This document shows positions 34,323-42,825 of a stretch of 64,000 nt of DNA, piece by piece (positions within the stretch are counted from its first letter, which is position 1; every line of letters begins with the position of its first letter). A program made the translations under genes and the position numbers. The notes beneath the pieces were generated by a model. It was not told the DNA's origin and did no database searches. It worked only from the letters and a program-made list of their open reading frames with translations. Origin of the DNA: Candidatus Nitrotoga sp. CP45 (GTDB taxonomy: Bacteria > Pseudomonadota > Gammaproteobacteria > Burkholderiales > Gallionellaceae); NCBI GenBank assembly GCA_003402375.1, contig QFXJ01000040.1:124001-188000 (forward strand), given 5' to 3'.

Positions 34323-34550
34323 GTGTTCAAGAAACGGTTGAACAAGAATATGCACCGCTCAATCATACTGGCGAAGGGCGGGCGGCACTGGATCTTTGCC
34401 TATCTGTTTGCCAAGATGGACCGAGCCAACATTGATGATGAGCTTGCTGATTTCAAGAAACTGGCGCAGGCCTACAGCCGCATGACGGTCACTGAGTTGC
34501 GGGCCGCGCTGAATCAGGGTGACTTACTGGAGCTATGTGATGAAGAGTAA
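34323..34550 (+). pseudogene. RelE/HigB-like toxin, 5'-truncated or frameshifted
   Basis: The 75-residue ORF (KKRLNKNMHRSIILAKGGRH then WIFAYLFAKMDRANID and a helical tail TVTELRAALNQGDLLELC) is the C-terminal two thirds of an RelE/HigB-family mRNA interferase. The missing N-terminal part is visible just upstream in another frame (GDPALIAAIREVMQGRA around 34267-34315), so a one-base shift and probably an upstream truncation broke the gene. Its end overlaps the antitoxin start by about 11 bases, the normal operon layout of this toxin group. Confidence 0.72.
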
Positions 34551-34863
34551 AGCCAAGTTCAAGAGCAACGCCTTCGAGGCGATTCACAGCGCAGCCCGAG
34601 GGCTGCATCGCGCCGGAACCATCGACAAGGCGACCATGCGCGAATTTGACGGATCGTGTCTCACTGCGCCGTCGGTGATCCCTCCGAGGGAGATCAAGCG
34701 AATCCGAGAGGGGGCGCATGTCAGTCAACCTGTATTCGCGCGCTATCTGAACACCAGCGAGTCCTCAGTACAGAAGTGGGAGGCCGGCACCAAGCGGCCC
34801 AGTGGCATGGCGCTCAAGTTGCTGGCCGTGGTCGAGAAGCACGGACTCAAAGTGCTGGCTTGA
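34540..34863 (+). CDS. HigA/NadS-like antitoxin with helix-turn-helix
   Basis: I take the ATG at 34540 (MKSKAKFKSNAFEAIHSAAR), which overlaps the toxin stop. The 107-residue protein has an N-terminal toxin-binding helix and a C-terminal XRE-type DNA-binding domain (IPPREIKRIREGAHVSQPVF then ARYLNTSESSVQKWEAGTKR). It would bind the toxin and repress the pair's promoter. It appears intact although the toxin is broken, as expected when a toxin is lost first. Confidence 0.85.
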   Translation: MKSKAKFKSNAFEAIHSAARGLHRAGTIDKATMREFDGSCLTAPSVIPPREIKRIREGAHVSQPVFARYLNTSESSVQKWEAGTKRPSGMALKLLAVVEKHGLKVLA

Positions 34864-34919
34864 TGTTGAGGCTTGCGCCCCTGACTGCACGCGGCCTTCA
34901 ATCCGCGCCACCGACTAGC

Positions 34920-34931
34920 CTGACGGTAAAG
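34920..34931 (+). repeat. Single TGACGGTAAA unit after the antitoxin
   Basis: CTGACGGTAAAGAAATGATC followed about 20 bases on by CGCGACAACAGGTTG. A similar layout (CTGACGGTAAAAATG... CGCGACAACGGTTTG) recurs at 35165-35215, so a longer unit of about 50 bases may be duplicated here. Confidence 0.5.
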
Positions 34932-35153
34932 AAATGATCGAAAAATCTTTTCGCGACAACAGGTTGAATCATTTGATGCCGGGCTTTTCTGGCGCTTTCT
35001 TCGCTATCAGAAAAGTCCGTTGCTGCCGTCCGCGACGGTCGCGCGAGTCGATAGATTTTGATTGATCCTGAAAGTTCACCCGCAAAAGGTTGTCGATCGA
35101 TCTCGATACATGTCGATAGATGCTGAAAGGTGTTTTCGGGGATCAAATGAAAT

Positions 35154-35175
35154 TGACGGAAAATCTGACGGTAAA
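35154..35175 (+). repeat. Tandem TGACGGTAAAT motif, copy 2 (possible att-like site)
   Basis: TGACGGAAAATCTGACGGTAAA, same orientation and spacing as the copies at 31340 and 44490. It is preceded by TCGATC/ATCGATAGATG-rich sequence that resembles the ATCTATCGGGATCTATCG stretch before copy 1. The two sites therefore bracket the ATPase and toxin-antitoxin segment (about 3.8 kb). Confidence 0.6.
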
Positions 35176-35311
35176 AATGGTAGTGGCAGAAAAAACGCCT
35201 ATACGCGACAACGGTTTGCTGGCGCCGTTGATGAACGAGAGGGAGTGACGTGTCATAATTACTTGTTATTAAAAGATAAATTTTAGACAATTGATACTGT
35301 ATTCCAAATTA

Positions 35312-35509
35312 TCAATGAGCTGAAAATACGCTGTAGCTCCAGTAAATACGTTGTTCGTGGGGCAGCATACCCTTGGTAATGGTTTTTTTGACAGACATCG
35401 ACAAACGCCGCGCCGCTTCCTTCGGGCTTAACTCTTCTTCTGTGACTTGCTTGACCGTCTGTTCACGAAATTCTTTGCTGTAAATTGCGCTTGGTACTCT
35501 CTGGTTCAT
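35312..35509 (-). pseudogene. IS3-family OrfA N-terminal fragment
   Basis: From the ATG at 35509 the frame reads MNQRVPSAIYSKEFREQTVK then QVTEEELSPKEAARRLSMSV, the helix-turn-helix start of an IS3-type OrfA. After SVKK the family similarity stops. OrfB is absent here. It has a good GGAGG ribosome site (cacctcc on the plus strand), so a short peptide could still be made. Confidence 0.75.
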
Positions 35510-35610
35510 TTCACACCTCCGTTTTAAGTTTAACAAAACGTTGGTGTCCATTTTTCCCAGCCTACCTCACTCATACCCCTCCGCGTTCAGGCAACACGAA
35601 GCAAATTCAC

Positions 35611-35755
35611 TCAGCCCTCCCCATTGCTTTCTCCAGCACCTCAAAAATCCTCGGTGTCTGACATTGCGCCACATTGAAGCGCATGAGCGGTGCAGCAGTT
35701 TGGCGTATGCTGAACACGTTGCCGGGTGCTAGCACGACACCTAAGGTCGGTTGGC
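35611..35755 (-). pseudogene. C-terminal tail of a PLP-dependent aminotransferase/MocR-like protein
   Basis: The minus strand reads LGVVLAPGNVFSIRQTAAPL then MRFNVAQCQTPRIFEVLEKA ending at a stop at 35611. This is the conserved end of fold-type I aminotransferases, including MocR-like regulators. Upstream the frame is not continued, so only the tail is left. It is not in the ORF track. Confidence 0.65.
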
Positions 35756-35843
35756 ATTCGACTCAGACAGTTGGCCTTCAATGTCCTATGAAAAGCGGAA
35801 CCGCGACGTGTACAAGTACCATGAATCTCTTCTGCCCAGTGGA

Positions 35844-36458
35844 TTACCCGCCAAGTGTCTGGTCCTGTTTTTTATACCAGGCAAGTGCGTACTCAAAATG
35901 CTGCGGATCAAAATCTGGCCAATATTCATCCCTGGCATAGAAATCCGCATAAACCGATTGCACCGGGAGAAAACCGCTCAATCTGCGTCCTCCGCCCCAG
36001 CGTACGATCAAATCCAGACGTGAAACTTCATCGGAACGCAGGCCGCCGTTTTTTAGACCGGCGAGATCCCATTCCCAGCCATAGTTGACCAGAAGATTCA
36101 CCTTCATTCCGACACCCTGGCGCTGCCGGAATTCTTTTAACACCTCGGGGAATTGTGTCGAGGTCTCATCGCCGACCACAAGCAGCGCCGCTCCACGACG
36201 TGCAATCTCAAAAGCGAATGCAACGCAGGCGTCGCTGAATGCCTGTTTCTGAACGGAAGGCCGCTTGGTGTTGTCCTGAGTAAAGCAGTATATGGAAACT
36301 TCCTTGATCCCGAACTTTTTACATTTCTCGTACAGCAGCAACCCCGGGTCGATACCATGAGCATATCCGGCTTCTTTGGGCAGACCATGATCCATGGCCC
36401 AGCGGCGATTTCCATCGGGAATGAAACCGACATGATGCGGGATGTTGTTTTTCGTCAT
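35844..36458 (-). CDS. Short cis-prenyltransferase (UppS/isoprenyl transferase family)
   Basis: HHVGFIPDGNRRWAMDHGLP carries the DGNxRWA active-site block. Later parts read GIKEVSIYCFTQDNTKRPSV, VNLLVNYGWEWDLAGL, LDLIVRWGGGRRLSGFLPVQ and YADFYARDEYWPDFDPQHFE, matching the RTGGxxRLSnFl and E-x-lWPdf ends of the family, with some changes (RWGGGRR for RTGGexR). At 204 residues it is shorter than ordinary UppS (about 250), losing middle helices. It could be a specialised short-chain Z-prenyl synthase or a degenerating copy. It lies downstream of the broken ispH on the same strand, so both are in isoprenoid metabolism. Confidence 0.8.
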   Translation of the reverse strand: MTKNNIPHHVGFIPDGNRRWAMDHGLPKEAGYAHGIDPGLLLYEKCKKFGIKEVSIYCFTQDNTKRPSVQKQAFSDACVAFAFEIARRGAALLVVGDETSTQFPEVLKEFRQRQGVGMKVNLLVNYGWEWDLAGLKNGGLRSDEVSRLDLIVRWGGGRRLSGFLPVQSVYADFYARDEYWPDFDPQHFEYALAWYKKQDQTLGG

Positions 36459-36560
36459 TGCAAACCTTATTCCAAATTGATGTGCGACTACAGGATACGA
36501 ACGGTAATAAATTTACTTTCTCTGACATCTTGCAGGTTATTTGATAAAACCGAATGCAAA

Positions 36561-37527
36561 TCAGGCCTTGCTCTGACTTGAACTCCCCGCTGTCTGAAAT
36601 TTGCTCAATCCCTTTGGCAACGGAAAGGTAATATGTTCTTCTACTCCTTCCAGTGTTCGCACACTTTTCGCGCCGCATTCCTTCAATCGATCAATCACCG
36701 ACTGCACCAAAACCTCCGGCGCCGATGCGCCAGCGGTCACGCCGATGCGTATTTTTCCGACCAACCATGCCGGATCGATTTGCGTCGCGTTGTCTACCAT
36801 GTATGCCTCAGTCCAATTTTTTTCTGCGACTTCACGCAGGCGGTTGGAGTTGGAACTATTTGGGCTGCCGACCACGATTACGATATCCACCTGCGGCGCC
36901 ATGAATTTCACTGCTTCCTGCCGGTTCGTGGTCGCGTAGCATATATCGGCTTTTTTCGGCTCTGTAATGCTTTGATATTTGCGTTTTAGCGCCCGAATGA
37001 CGTCAATGGTATCTTCTACAGATAAGGTGGTTTGTGAAACATAGCCCAGCATCTTCGGATTGGTCACTTGCAGTTTTTCCACATCATGCACAGTCTCGAC
37101 CAGATGCATCCCATGTTCCGACTGGCCCATCGTGCCTTCCACTTCTGGATGGCCTTGGTGGCCGATACATGATGATTTCACGTCCTTCACGGCGCATTTT
37201 TCCCACTTCGATATGTACCTTGGTCACCAAAGGGCAGGTTGCATCAAATACTCTCAAGCCGCGTGCATCGGCCTCATCCTGTACGGCTTTGGAGACACCG
37301 TGCGCCGAAAAAACGACGGTATTGCCGCCCGGGACATCTTGCAATTCTTTGATGAAAATTGCGCCTTTGTTGCGCAGATCATTGACGACATAAGCATTGT
37401 GTACGATCTCGTGGCGCACATAGATCGGTGCGCCAAACTCCGTGAGCGCTCGCTCAACGATTTCGATCGCGCGATCTACTCCGGCACAAAAGCCACGCGG
37501 TTGGGCGAGTAGTATTTCCGTATTCAT
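36561..37527 (-). pseudogene. ispH: 4-hydroxy-3-methylbut-2-enyl diphosphate reductase, frameshifted
   Basis: Two overlapping track ORFs (37084-37527 and 36561-37190) together form one IspH. The first gives [37 protein letters not shown] and [17 protein letters not shown]. The second gives [30 protein letters not shown] and [20 protein letters not shown]. All three cluster cysteines (GFC, ATC, DIC) are present. One extra base near 37167 (between ATG and ATCGGC in the coding strand) shifts the frame inside [12 protein letters not shown]. IspH makes IPP/DMAPP in the MEP pathway and is normally essential, so either an intact copy exists elsewhere or the extra base is a sequencing error. Confidence 0.88.
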
Positions 37528-37591
37528 TTTCTATCCTTCGAATCGCGCCACACATGCCTTGCACAAAATTCGCAGCAGCTTTCTGTGCCTG

Positions 37592-37706
37592 TCATAGTAT
37601 GCCGATAATTTTCGTTTCGAATTTCAGCGGTTGGATCGCCAGCGGATGATTAAAGTCGAACAATGCTTCGTCTTCGTTGATCTCGCGCATGGCACCGGCA
37701 AAATGT
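37592..37706 (-). pseudogene. fkpB: FkpB/SlpA-type peptidyl-prolyl isomerase, C-terminal remnant
   Basis: The minus strand reads FAGAMREINEDEALFDFNHP then LAIQPLKFETKIIGIL and a stop at 37592, the end of an FKBP-type isomerase of the FkpB/SlpA group (DFNHPLAG signature). In many proteobacteria fkpB lies directly before ispH, and here the fragment is also directly upstream of ispH. The N-terminal part has been replaced by the cupin gene, so an insertion or deletion joint lies near 37706-37733. Confidence 0.75.
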
Positions 37707-37732
37707 TCGCCGCCGTGTGCGCAGTCGGCTCT

Positions 37733-38125
37733 CTATTCAGTCGTTTTGCCATCGAAGTGTTCGTCGTCGGCTTCCGCATCGGCGCGGGTATGGTGAACGA
37801 CGCCGTCGCGATGGTTCGGCGGCGCATAGAGCGTATAGAGCTTCAGCGGGACGCTGCCGGTATTGATGATGTTGTGATTCGTTCCCGCCGGGACGACTAC
37901 CGCAAAGCCGGCGGAAATCGCCGTACGAACGCCATCGTGAACTGCCTCGCCGGATCCCTCCTCCACGCGGAAGAACTGGTCGAGTTTGTGGACTTCCGCC
38001 CCGATCTCTTCCTTGGGCTTTAACGCCATGACGACGAGCTGGCAGTTCCTGGCCGTGTAAAGCACTTGTCGAAAATCTTCATTCTTGACAGCGATGCTTT
38101 CAATGTCTTGCACATAACCTTTCAT
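37733..38125 (-). CDS. Cupin-domain protein
   Basis: I prefer the ATG at 38125 (MKGYVQDIESIAVKNEDFRQ); the track start at 38146 adds seven residues, MKQGEIA, which includes the GGAGAAATT ribosome site of the inner start. The cupin core is VMALKPKEEIGAEVHKLDQF (histidine/glutamate metal site EIGAEVH), VEEGSGEAVHDGV and VVVPAGTNHNIINTGSVPLK. About 130 residues; it ends in an acidic histidine-containing tail. Small cupins of this type with an EHK-type site often accompany catalase and hemerythrin stress genes, as here. Substrate unknown. Confidence 0.85.
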   Translation of the reverse strand: MKGYVQDIESIAVKNEDFRQVLYTARNCQLVVMALKPKEEIGAEVHKLDQFFRVEEGSGEAVHDGVRTAISAGFAVVVPAGTNHNIINTGSVPLKLYTLYAPPNHRDGVVHHTRADAEADDEHFDGKTTE

Positions 38126-38157
38126 AGCAATTTCTCCTTGTTTCAAAGCGACAGCTT

Positions 38158-38470
38158 TTAAGGCATGCTAGCGGGTCGGCATTGAACTGGGTCTTTGTGC
38201 GTATCCGCGAGGCCCCGGGGTGCGCCCGGGTAGATTTTCAGGGTCGCATTCTTGACCACCTTCGATCGGCACGATCTGGTTGTCGTCGCCATGAATATTC
38301 AGCGTCGGCACGTCGAACTGCTTGAGGTCTTCGGCGAAATCCGTCTCGGAGAACGCCTTGATGCAGTCGAAGGTGTTCTTGTGACCGCCCGCATCCTTGT
38401 AGAACTGCGAGCTATCGCCGATGCCGCCGTTGTGGATTTGCGTGTCATCTTTCGTCGTAAACGTGCTCAT
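38158..38470 (-). pseudogene. Non-heme haloperoxidase-like alpha/beta hydrolase, internally deleted
   Basis: The 100-residue ORF begins [16 protein letters not shown], the start of the chloroperoxidase family. It jumps to [20 protein letters not shown] then [20 protein letters not shown] and [10 protein letters not shown], which is about 200 residues further on in family members. A frame change then leads to [20 protein letters not shown] ending near 38158. The nucleophile-serine region is missing, so the enzyme cannot be active. Confidence 0.82.
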
Positions 38471-38491
38471 TGTTTGTTTCCTTTTTATCGG

Positions 38492-40606
38492 CTATGCCAA
38501 TGTTCGAACCGATTTTTCCCGGTTCCATTGGCGTGTTTTTGCCGCAGCAATAAATGCGTTCGTGTCATTGGTATCCATCACGCCCGCGTCTTGTCCGACA
38601 TTCGCACTTTTTAAAAGTGCCTGACCGCCTTGGTCGACGGCGATTGCCTTGAGATGACAGAAAGCATCTCGTACAAAATCAATCGCGGCGCTTTCTATCG
38701 ACAGCGCTTTCGCGCCTTTATCGGAGAGGATGACGGCGACTGCGTCGAATAGCACAGAAGGCGTGCCAGCCAGCTGCCCATCAGCTGCCAGCATCGAACC
38801 ATCGGCAAGCTTCGTGCCGCCTACTTTGGGGGCAACAATCTTTACGTTAGCACCCCCATCCATTGCGGCTTTTATGATGTTCTTAATGACAGCGCCGTCC
38901 GAACCATCTGCGATCAGGATACCAATCGCGCGCCCCATAAGAGTGTCTTTCATCTTGCCAATGATCTGCAATGCCGGTGAAGGCTCCATTTCCTGTACGG
39001 GTGCTGCGGCTTCCGGCGCATCGGGCATTTTGTCAAATGCAAGACCTGCGGCAACCCGTTGGGCGAGGTCGTCATCAATATGCAGCAGGTGACCGACCAT
39101 CGCCTCACGCACGTGCACATGTTCGACCTTGGAGAGCTCAAACACTAATGCCGAGGCGATGTGCGCCTGCTCATATGTGGTTTGGCTGAGATAGAACTGC
39201 CGCGCCTGGCTGTAGTGGTCGGCGAAGCTCTCGGCACGGATGCGAATTTTCTCGCCAGTTTCAGTTACTACAGCGCTATGAAAACCTTTGATCGGCGTTT
39301 CTCGTGGTGAGTTTTTAGACAAGGAGTTGGGCTCATATGCAACGCGGCCCACCGGTTGTGCCATTTGCATGTGCCCGTCACGTTGGTGGTTGGAAAAGGG
39401 GCATTTGGGCGCGTTGATCGGGATCTGATGAAAATTGGGCGAACCCAGGCGCGAAAGTTGCGTGTCGAGATAGGAGAATAAACGGCCTTGTAATAGTGGA
39501 TCGTTCGAGAAATCGATTCCTGGCACGACATGAGAAGGGCAGTAAGCCACCTGTTCAGTTTCAGCGAAAAAATTGTTCGGCCAGCGATCCAACACCATGC
39601 GCCCGATCACTTTCAAGGGCACCAGTTCTTCTGGAATCAGCTTAGTTGCATCCAGATGATCGAACGGGAATCTATCCGCTTCTTCCTGCGTGAAAAGTTG
39701 AACCGAAAATTCCCACTCGGGAAAATTGCCGGCTTCGATGGCCTCGAACATATCGCGGCGATGAAAGTCTTGATCAGCGCCCGCAATCGTGACAGTCTCA
39801 TCCCAAATGGTGGACTGCAAGCCGAGCTTGGGACGCCAGTGGAATTTGACGAAGGTTGATTTGCTGGCCTCGTTAATTAGCCGAAAACTATGCACACCAA
39901 AGCCTTCGATCATGCGCAGCGAACGCGGTAGCGTGCGATCAGACATAATCCACATCACCATATGCATGGATTCAGGCGTGAGCGAAATAAAATCCCAGAA
40001 TGTGTCATGCGCGCTTGACGATTGCGGGAAGCCACGGTCGGGTTCCATCTTTACCGCGTGGACGAGGTCGGGGAATTTGATGGCATCCTGGATAAAGAAA
40101 ACCGGAATGTTGTTGCCAACTAAATCCCAGTTGCCTTCCTTGGTATAAAACTTGACGGCAAACCCGCGTACGTCACGTGGGGTATCGACCGAACCCGCTC
40201 CGCCTGCGACGGTCGATATGCGAGTGAATACGGGCGTCTTTTCACCTATTTCGGTGAGAATCCTGGCAGTGGTGTATTGCTCCAATGAGGCGGTCAGCTC
40301 AAAAAATCCATGTACGCCCGTTCCTCGGGCGTGAACGATACGTTCTGGAATACGTTCGTGATCGAAATGAGTAATTTTTTCGCGAAGGATAAAATCCTCT
40401 AGAAGAGTAGGACCGCGTAAATTAGCCCTGAGCGAATTCTGATTATCGGAAAGTCCGACGCCTTGGTTCGTGGTAAGAGCGGGGTGCTCTCCACCCGCCA
40501 TCTGGTGCAGCTCGCCGCCAGCACCCAGTTGTGAGTCTCCGTTCGAATCTAAAACCAAGTTCTCTTTGCCACTACTAGAGTGACTCGTCGTATTTTTCTT
40601 TTCCAA
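38492..40606 (-). CDS. katE: Large-subunit catalase (HPII type)
   Basis: Monofunctional heme catalase that breaks down hydrogen peroxide. At 704 residues it is the large clade 2 form. The core has [17 protein letters not shown] (active histidine), [40 protein letters not shown] (active asparagine) and [20 protein letters not shown] (proximal tyrosine region). The C-terminal about 150 residues form the flavodoxin/DJ-1-like domain ([20 protein letters not shown]). The last residues ([20 protein letters not shown]) are family-typical. No signal peptide. It sits in a stress cluster with a hemerythrin-like protein and small membrane proteins. Confidence 0.97.
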   Translation of the reverse strand: MEKKNTTSHSSSGKENLVLDSNGDSQLGAGGELHQMAGGEHPALTTNQGVGLSDNQNSLRANLRGPTLLEDFILREKITHFDHERIPERIVHARGTGVHGFFELTASLEQYTTARILTEIGEKTPVFTRISTVAGGAGSVDTPRDVRGFAVKFYTKEGNWDLVGNNIPVFFIQDAIKFPDLVHAVKMEPDRGFPQSSSAHDTFWDFISLTPESMHMVMWIMSDRTLPRSLRMIEGFGVHSFRLINEASKSTFVKFHWRPKLGLQSTIWDETVTIAGADQDFHRRDMFEAIEAGNFPEWEFSVQLFTQEEADRFPFDHLDATKLIPEELVPLKVIGRMVLDRWPNNFFAETEQVAYCPSHVVPGIDFSNDPLLQGRLFSYLDTQLSRLGSPNFHQIPINAPKCPFSNHQRDGHMQMAQPVGRVAYEPNSLSKNSPRETPIKGFHSAVVTETGEKIRIRAESFADHYSQARQFYLSQTTYEQAHIASALVFELSKVEHVHVREAMVGHLLHIDDDLAQRVAAGLAFDKMPDAPEAAAPVQEMEPSPALQIIGKMKDTLMGRAIGILIADGSDGAVIKNIIKAAMDGGANVKIVAPKVGGTKLADGSMLAADGQLAGTPSVLFDAVAVILSDKGAKALSIESAAIDFVRDAFCHLKAIAVDQGGQALLKSANVGQDAGVMDTNDTNAFIAAAKTRQWNREKSVRTLA

Positions 40607-40735
40607 ATTAATCTCCTAAATGATTCAACCCAGCCTAACGCTAATGAGTGAATTTTAATTAAATGGGTGTTAATAGCACTTCATGAATTTGAGTTAGCTT
40701 CGTACCAATTACGATACCCCCGAGTGTGAATCGAA

Positions 40736-41197
40736 CTATGTACTTTCCTTCTGAAGTTCTTCTTTGCGAGCGGCCATTCTGGTACCAAGCGCAACCATAT
40801 CTAGCTCCGTCGACTTCGCTTGAGGAAATATTTCGTTCTGTTCTTCCTTGACGTGATGCTTAACGTACTCGGATAGCACCTTCATCTTTGCATCGAACAT
40901 CTCGCCGTTTGGCTCGATACCTTCGATTTGGCCGATGAGCTCTTTAAGCGTTGCGTGTTCTACTATTGCTTCTGGTATCAATTCTTTGTCTTTAAGTGCT
41001 TTTTTGACAGCGGGATAGAATATTTCTTCTTCCACTTGGGCATGAACGCTTAGCTCAGTGCATATTTGGGAGACGAGCATCTTTTTCTTGGAAGTGGAGC
41101 CCGCCTTTTCGTATTCGGCGAAGAGTGTGCTGACCAGTTTGTGGTCAGCACGCAACAAGGCTATTGCATCCTGAATCTTGGATGGATTATCTGGCAT
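40736..41197 (-). CDS. Hemerythrin-like HHE-domain protein
   Basis: Four-helix-bundle protein with HHE cation-binding motifs. LLRADHKLVSTLFAEYEKAG gives the first histidine, HAQVEEEIFYPAVKKALK the second histidine/glutamate set, EHATLKELIGQIEG the third, and KHHVKEEQNEIFPQAKSTE the fourth. These match a di-iron site. At 153 residues it is a stand-alone HHE protein, likely binding oxygen, iron or reactive nitrogen/oxygen species. It lies just upstream of katE on the same strand (about 130 bases apart) and probably belongs to the same stress response. Confidence 0.92.
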   Translation of the reverse strand: MPDNPSKIQDAIALLRADHKLVSTLFAEYEKAGSTSKKKMLVSQICTELSVHAQVEEEIFYPAVKKALKDKELIPEAIVEHATLKELIGQIEGIEPNGEMFDAKMKVLSEYVKHHVKEEQNEIFPQAKSTELDMVALGTRMAARKEELQKEST

Positions 41198-41264
41198 GGT
41201 TTTTTTTGCATTGCAGTCGTCATAATGTTTTTTCCTTTTTAGATTTGGTGGGGACGGATCTCGT

Positions 41265-41339
41265 TTAGTGTACGAATAACGCGATCAGAATAATGATGGG
41301 AATGGGGATGCCGAGAAAGAGAAGAAGTATTGAACGCAT
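41265..41339 (-). CDS. Tiny hydrophobic membrane peptide (24 residues)
   Basis: Too short for the ORF track. From the ATG at 41339, right after CGGAGGCAATA (a strong ribosome site), the frame reads MRSILLLFLGIPIPIIILIA then LFVH and stops. It would be a single membrane helix. Very similar short hydrophobic proteins occur beside stress genes in many proteobacteria. The ribosome site and the position between the hemerythrin and PhnA-like genes support it. Confidence 0.7.
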   Translation of the reverse strand: MRSILLLFLGIPIPIIILIALFVH

Positions 41340-41372
41340 TATTGCCTCCGAAGTGAAATGTTTAACTTGTGG

Positions 41373-42359
41373 TCAGAAGTCGCGCCGCCGCCCGCCAAAC
41401 GTGGCCGCTAAACTGGCGACGAATGCGCCCCCGAGCAGTGAGACGAAGATCCACAGCGCCGCATAGGCAGAAGCTTTACGCGCCTTGTTAGCAGCGTCTT
41501 TCGTTGCAGCTTCCGCATCGTGTAGCTTTGCCTGCATGCGCGCATAAGTGTCACTCACTCGCTTCTCTGCGTCCCGCTGTGTAAGACCGGTACGCTGCGA
41601 AACGATCTGGCCAACATACTTAATATCTTCCGGAGCTAGAGTTCCCGTTTGGATAGTGGTCATGAAGATCCGTGCAACTTCGGATGATGGTGCGGCAGCG
41701 GTTTGCTCCATGGCACCCTCTGATCTAGCGCCGCTTCCAGCGGGGACAACCGTGTTTATGTCCTTGCGGAATAGGTAATCCACGAAGTAGCCCATCGGCC
41801 CATCGTCACTGCCCGACTTCGCCATCTGGGATCCAGCCGCTGCCGCACCGCCTGCTGTAGCGGCAGTCGCCGTGGTGGCAACGCCCCCTGCCACAGAGGC
41901 TCCAGCCTGAATTCCACCGCTGATGATCGCCCCAATCACCGATGTCAGCAACGCGGCGGTAACAAGGGACGCGACGGCCCAAGCCAGAAAGCCGTGCGCG
42001 GTATCGCGGAAATAAACCTCATCCGTATGAACCGTAACCCACTTTGTTCGCAACCTACCGGCGAGGTAACCACCCATTCCAGATGCAACGAGTTGCGTGG
42101 CGGTAACCCAAAGAATGGTCGTTACACCAAAGGTTGTTGCGCTAATACCGCTGTGCGCCCATGGTGATACTGAGGACAAACCCAACCCAGTTCCCAAAAT
42201 CAGCAGAATAAGAGACAGAGCGGCAGCTGCAGCAGCCCCTGCAACTATGGCGCCCCACGACACTGCACTAGTATCGGATTGCGTGTTGTTGGGGTTCAGT
42301 CCGGACACGCCACCTGTGGATTCGAATTCGACAGCGGTTGCTACATTGGGAAGGGTCAT
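41373..42359 (-). CDS. PhnA-like multi-pass membrane protein
   Basis: A 328-residue inner-membrane protein of a family often labelled PhnA-like in databases. Helices are visible at WGAIVAGAAAAAALSLILLI, FGVTTILWVTATQLVASGMG, GFLAWAVASLVTAALLTSVI and the C-terminal YAALWIFVSLLGGAFVASLA. GGYLAGRLRTKW after helix 2 is conserved. A hydrophilic helical segment (LTQRDAEKRVSDTYARMQAK then LHDAEAATKDAANKARK) precedes the last helix. Function unknown; such proteins are common in general-stress clusters. A heptanucleotide repeat lies just before its ribosome site. Confidence 0.72.
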   Translation of the reverse strand: MTLPNVATAVEFESTGGVSGLNPNNTQSDTSAVSWGAIVAGAAAAAALSLILLILGTGLGLSSVSPWAHSGISATTFGVTTILWVTATQLVASGMGGYLAGRLRTKWVTVHTDEVYFRDTAHGFLAWAVASLVTAALLTSVIGAIISGGIQAGASVAGGVATTATAATAGGAAAAGSQMAKSGSDDGPMGYFVDYLFRKDINTVVPAGSGARSEGAMEQTAAAPSSEVARIFMTTIQTGTLAPEDIKYVGQIVSQRTGLTQRDAEKRVSDTYARMQAKLHDAEAATKDAANKARKASAYAALWIFVSLLGGAFVASLAATFGGRRRDF

Positions 42360-42367
42360 GATGACTC

Positions 42368-42398
42368 CTGAAAGTTGAAAGTTGAAAGTTGAAAGTTG
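42368..42398 (-). repeat. Heptanucleotide tandem repeat at the 5' end of the PhnA-like gene
   Basis: On the plus strand GAAAGTT is repeated four times (tgaaagttgaaagttgaaag). On the coding strand it reads CAACTTT x4 immediately before AGGAGTCATCATG, the ribosome site and start. Changes in copy number would change the leader next to the ribosome site. Confidence 0.8.
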
Positions 42399-42439
42399 TA
42401 TGATTTTGGAGTGAGGTACTCATACGCGTCTGTTCGAAA

Positions 42440-42796
42440 GCACACATTGAGGTGAATATATTGCGGGTTCCGGCGGCGAGTGCCTTCGGATATCGAGCCG
42501 TTCAAGGAAAACGGGCCGCCATATAATGGACTGATCATTGTGCGGTTGAATCAACCCAGAGACGACACGGCGGACTTCATTAATGCCCCGGCCAAGGCTT
42601 GAAGGAAAATACGAACGGATTGCTGGAATTTGCCCAAAGGGGTAGATCTGTCGACTTACAAGCAAGAACAGTTGGATGAAATTCTTGGAGTTTAAATACT
42701 CGTCCGAGGAAATCGCTCGGATTTCGAGCACCAGTAGCGGTTTACAACGAGCTCCTGTTCAATATGGAGCTCGCTAAATCTGCGACTAAACATTAA
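42440..42796 (+). pseudogene. IS30-family transposase C-terminal remnant
   Basis: In several plus-strand frames the sequence gives ENTNGLLEFAQRG, VDLSTYKQEQLDEIL and NTRPRKSLGFRAPVAVYNEL then LFNMELAKSATKH with a stop at 42796. NTRPRKxLGFxxP is the signature end of IS30 transposases. Frameshifts separate the parts. It is debris between the PhnA-like gene and the next secreted-protein gene. Confidence 0.78.
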
Positions 42797-42825
42797 CTGT
42801 TGTCGTTGATTCTTGAATCCGCCGA

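Noticed and set aside
40710-40735. TTCGATT-like sequence resembling a tRNA T-loop on the minus strand
   Set aside because: The flanking bases do not form a T-stem and no cloverleaf can be drawn. No tRNA or rRNA gene was recognised in the window.
42368-42398. Possible CRISPR-like repetition
   Set aside because: Seven-base units without spacers; no CRISPR array or cas gene is seen anywhere in the window.
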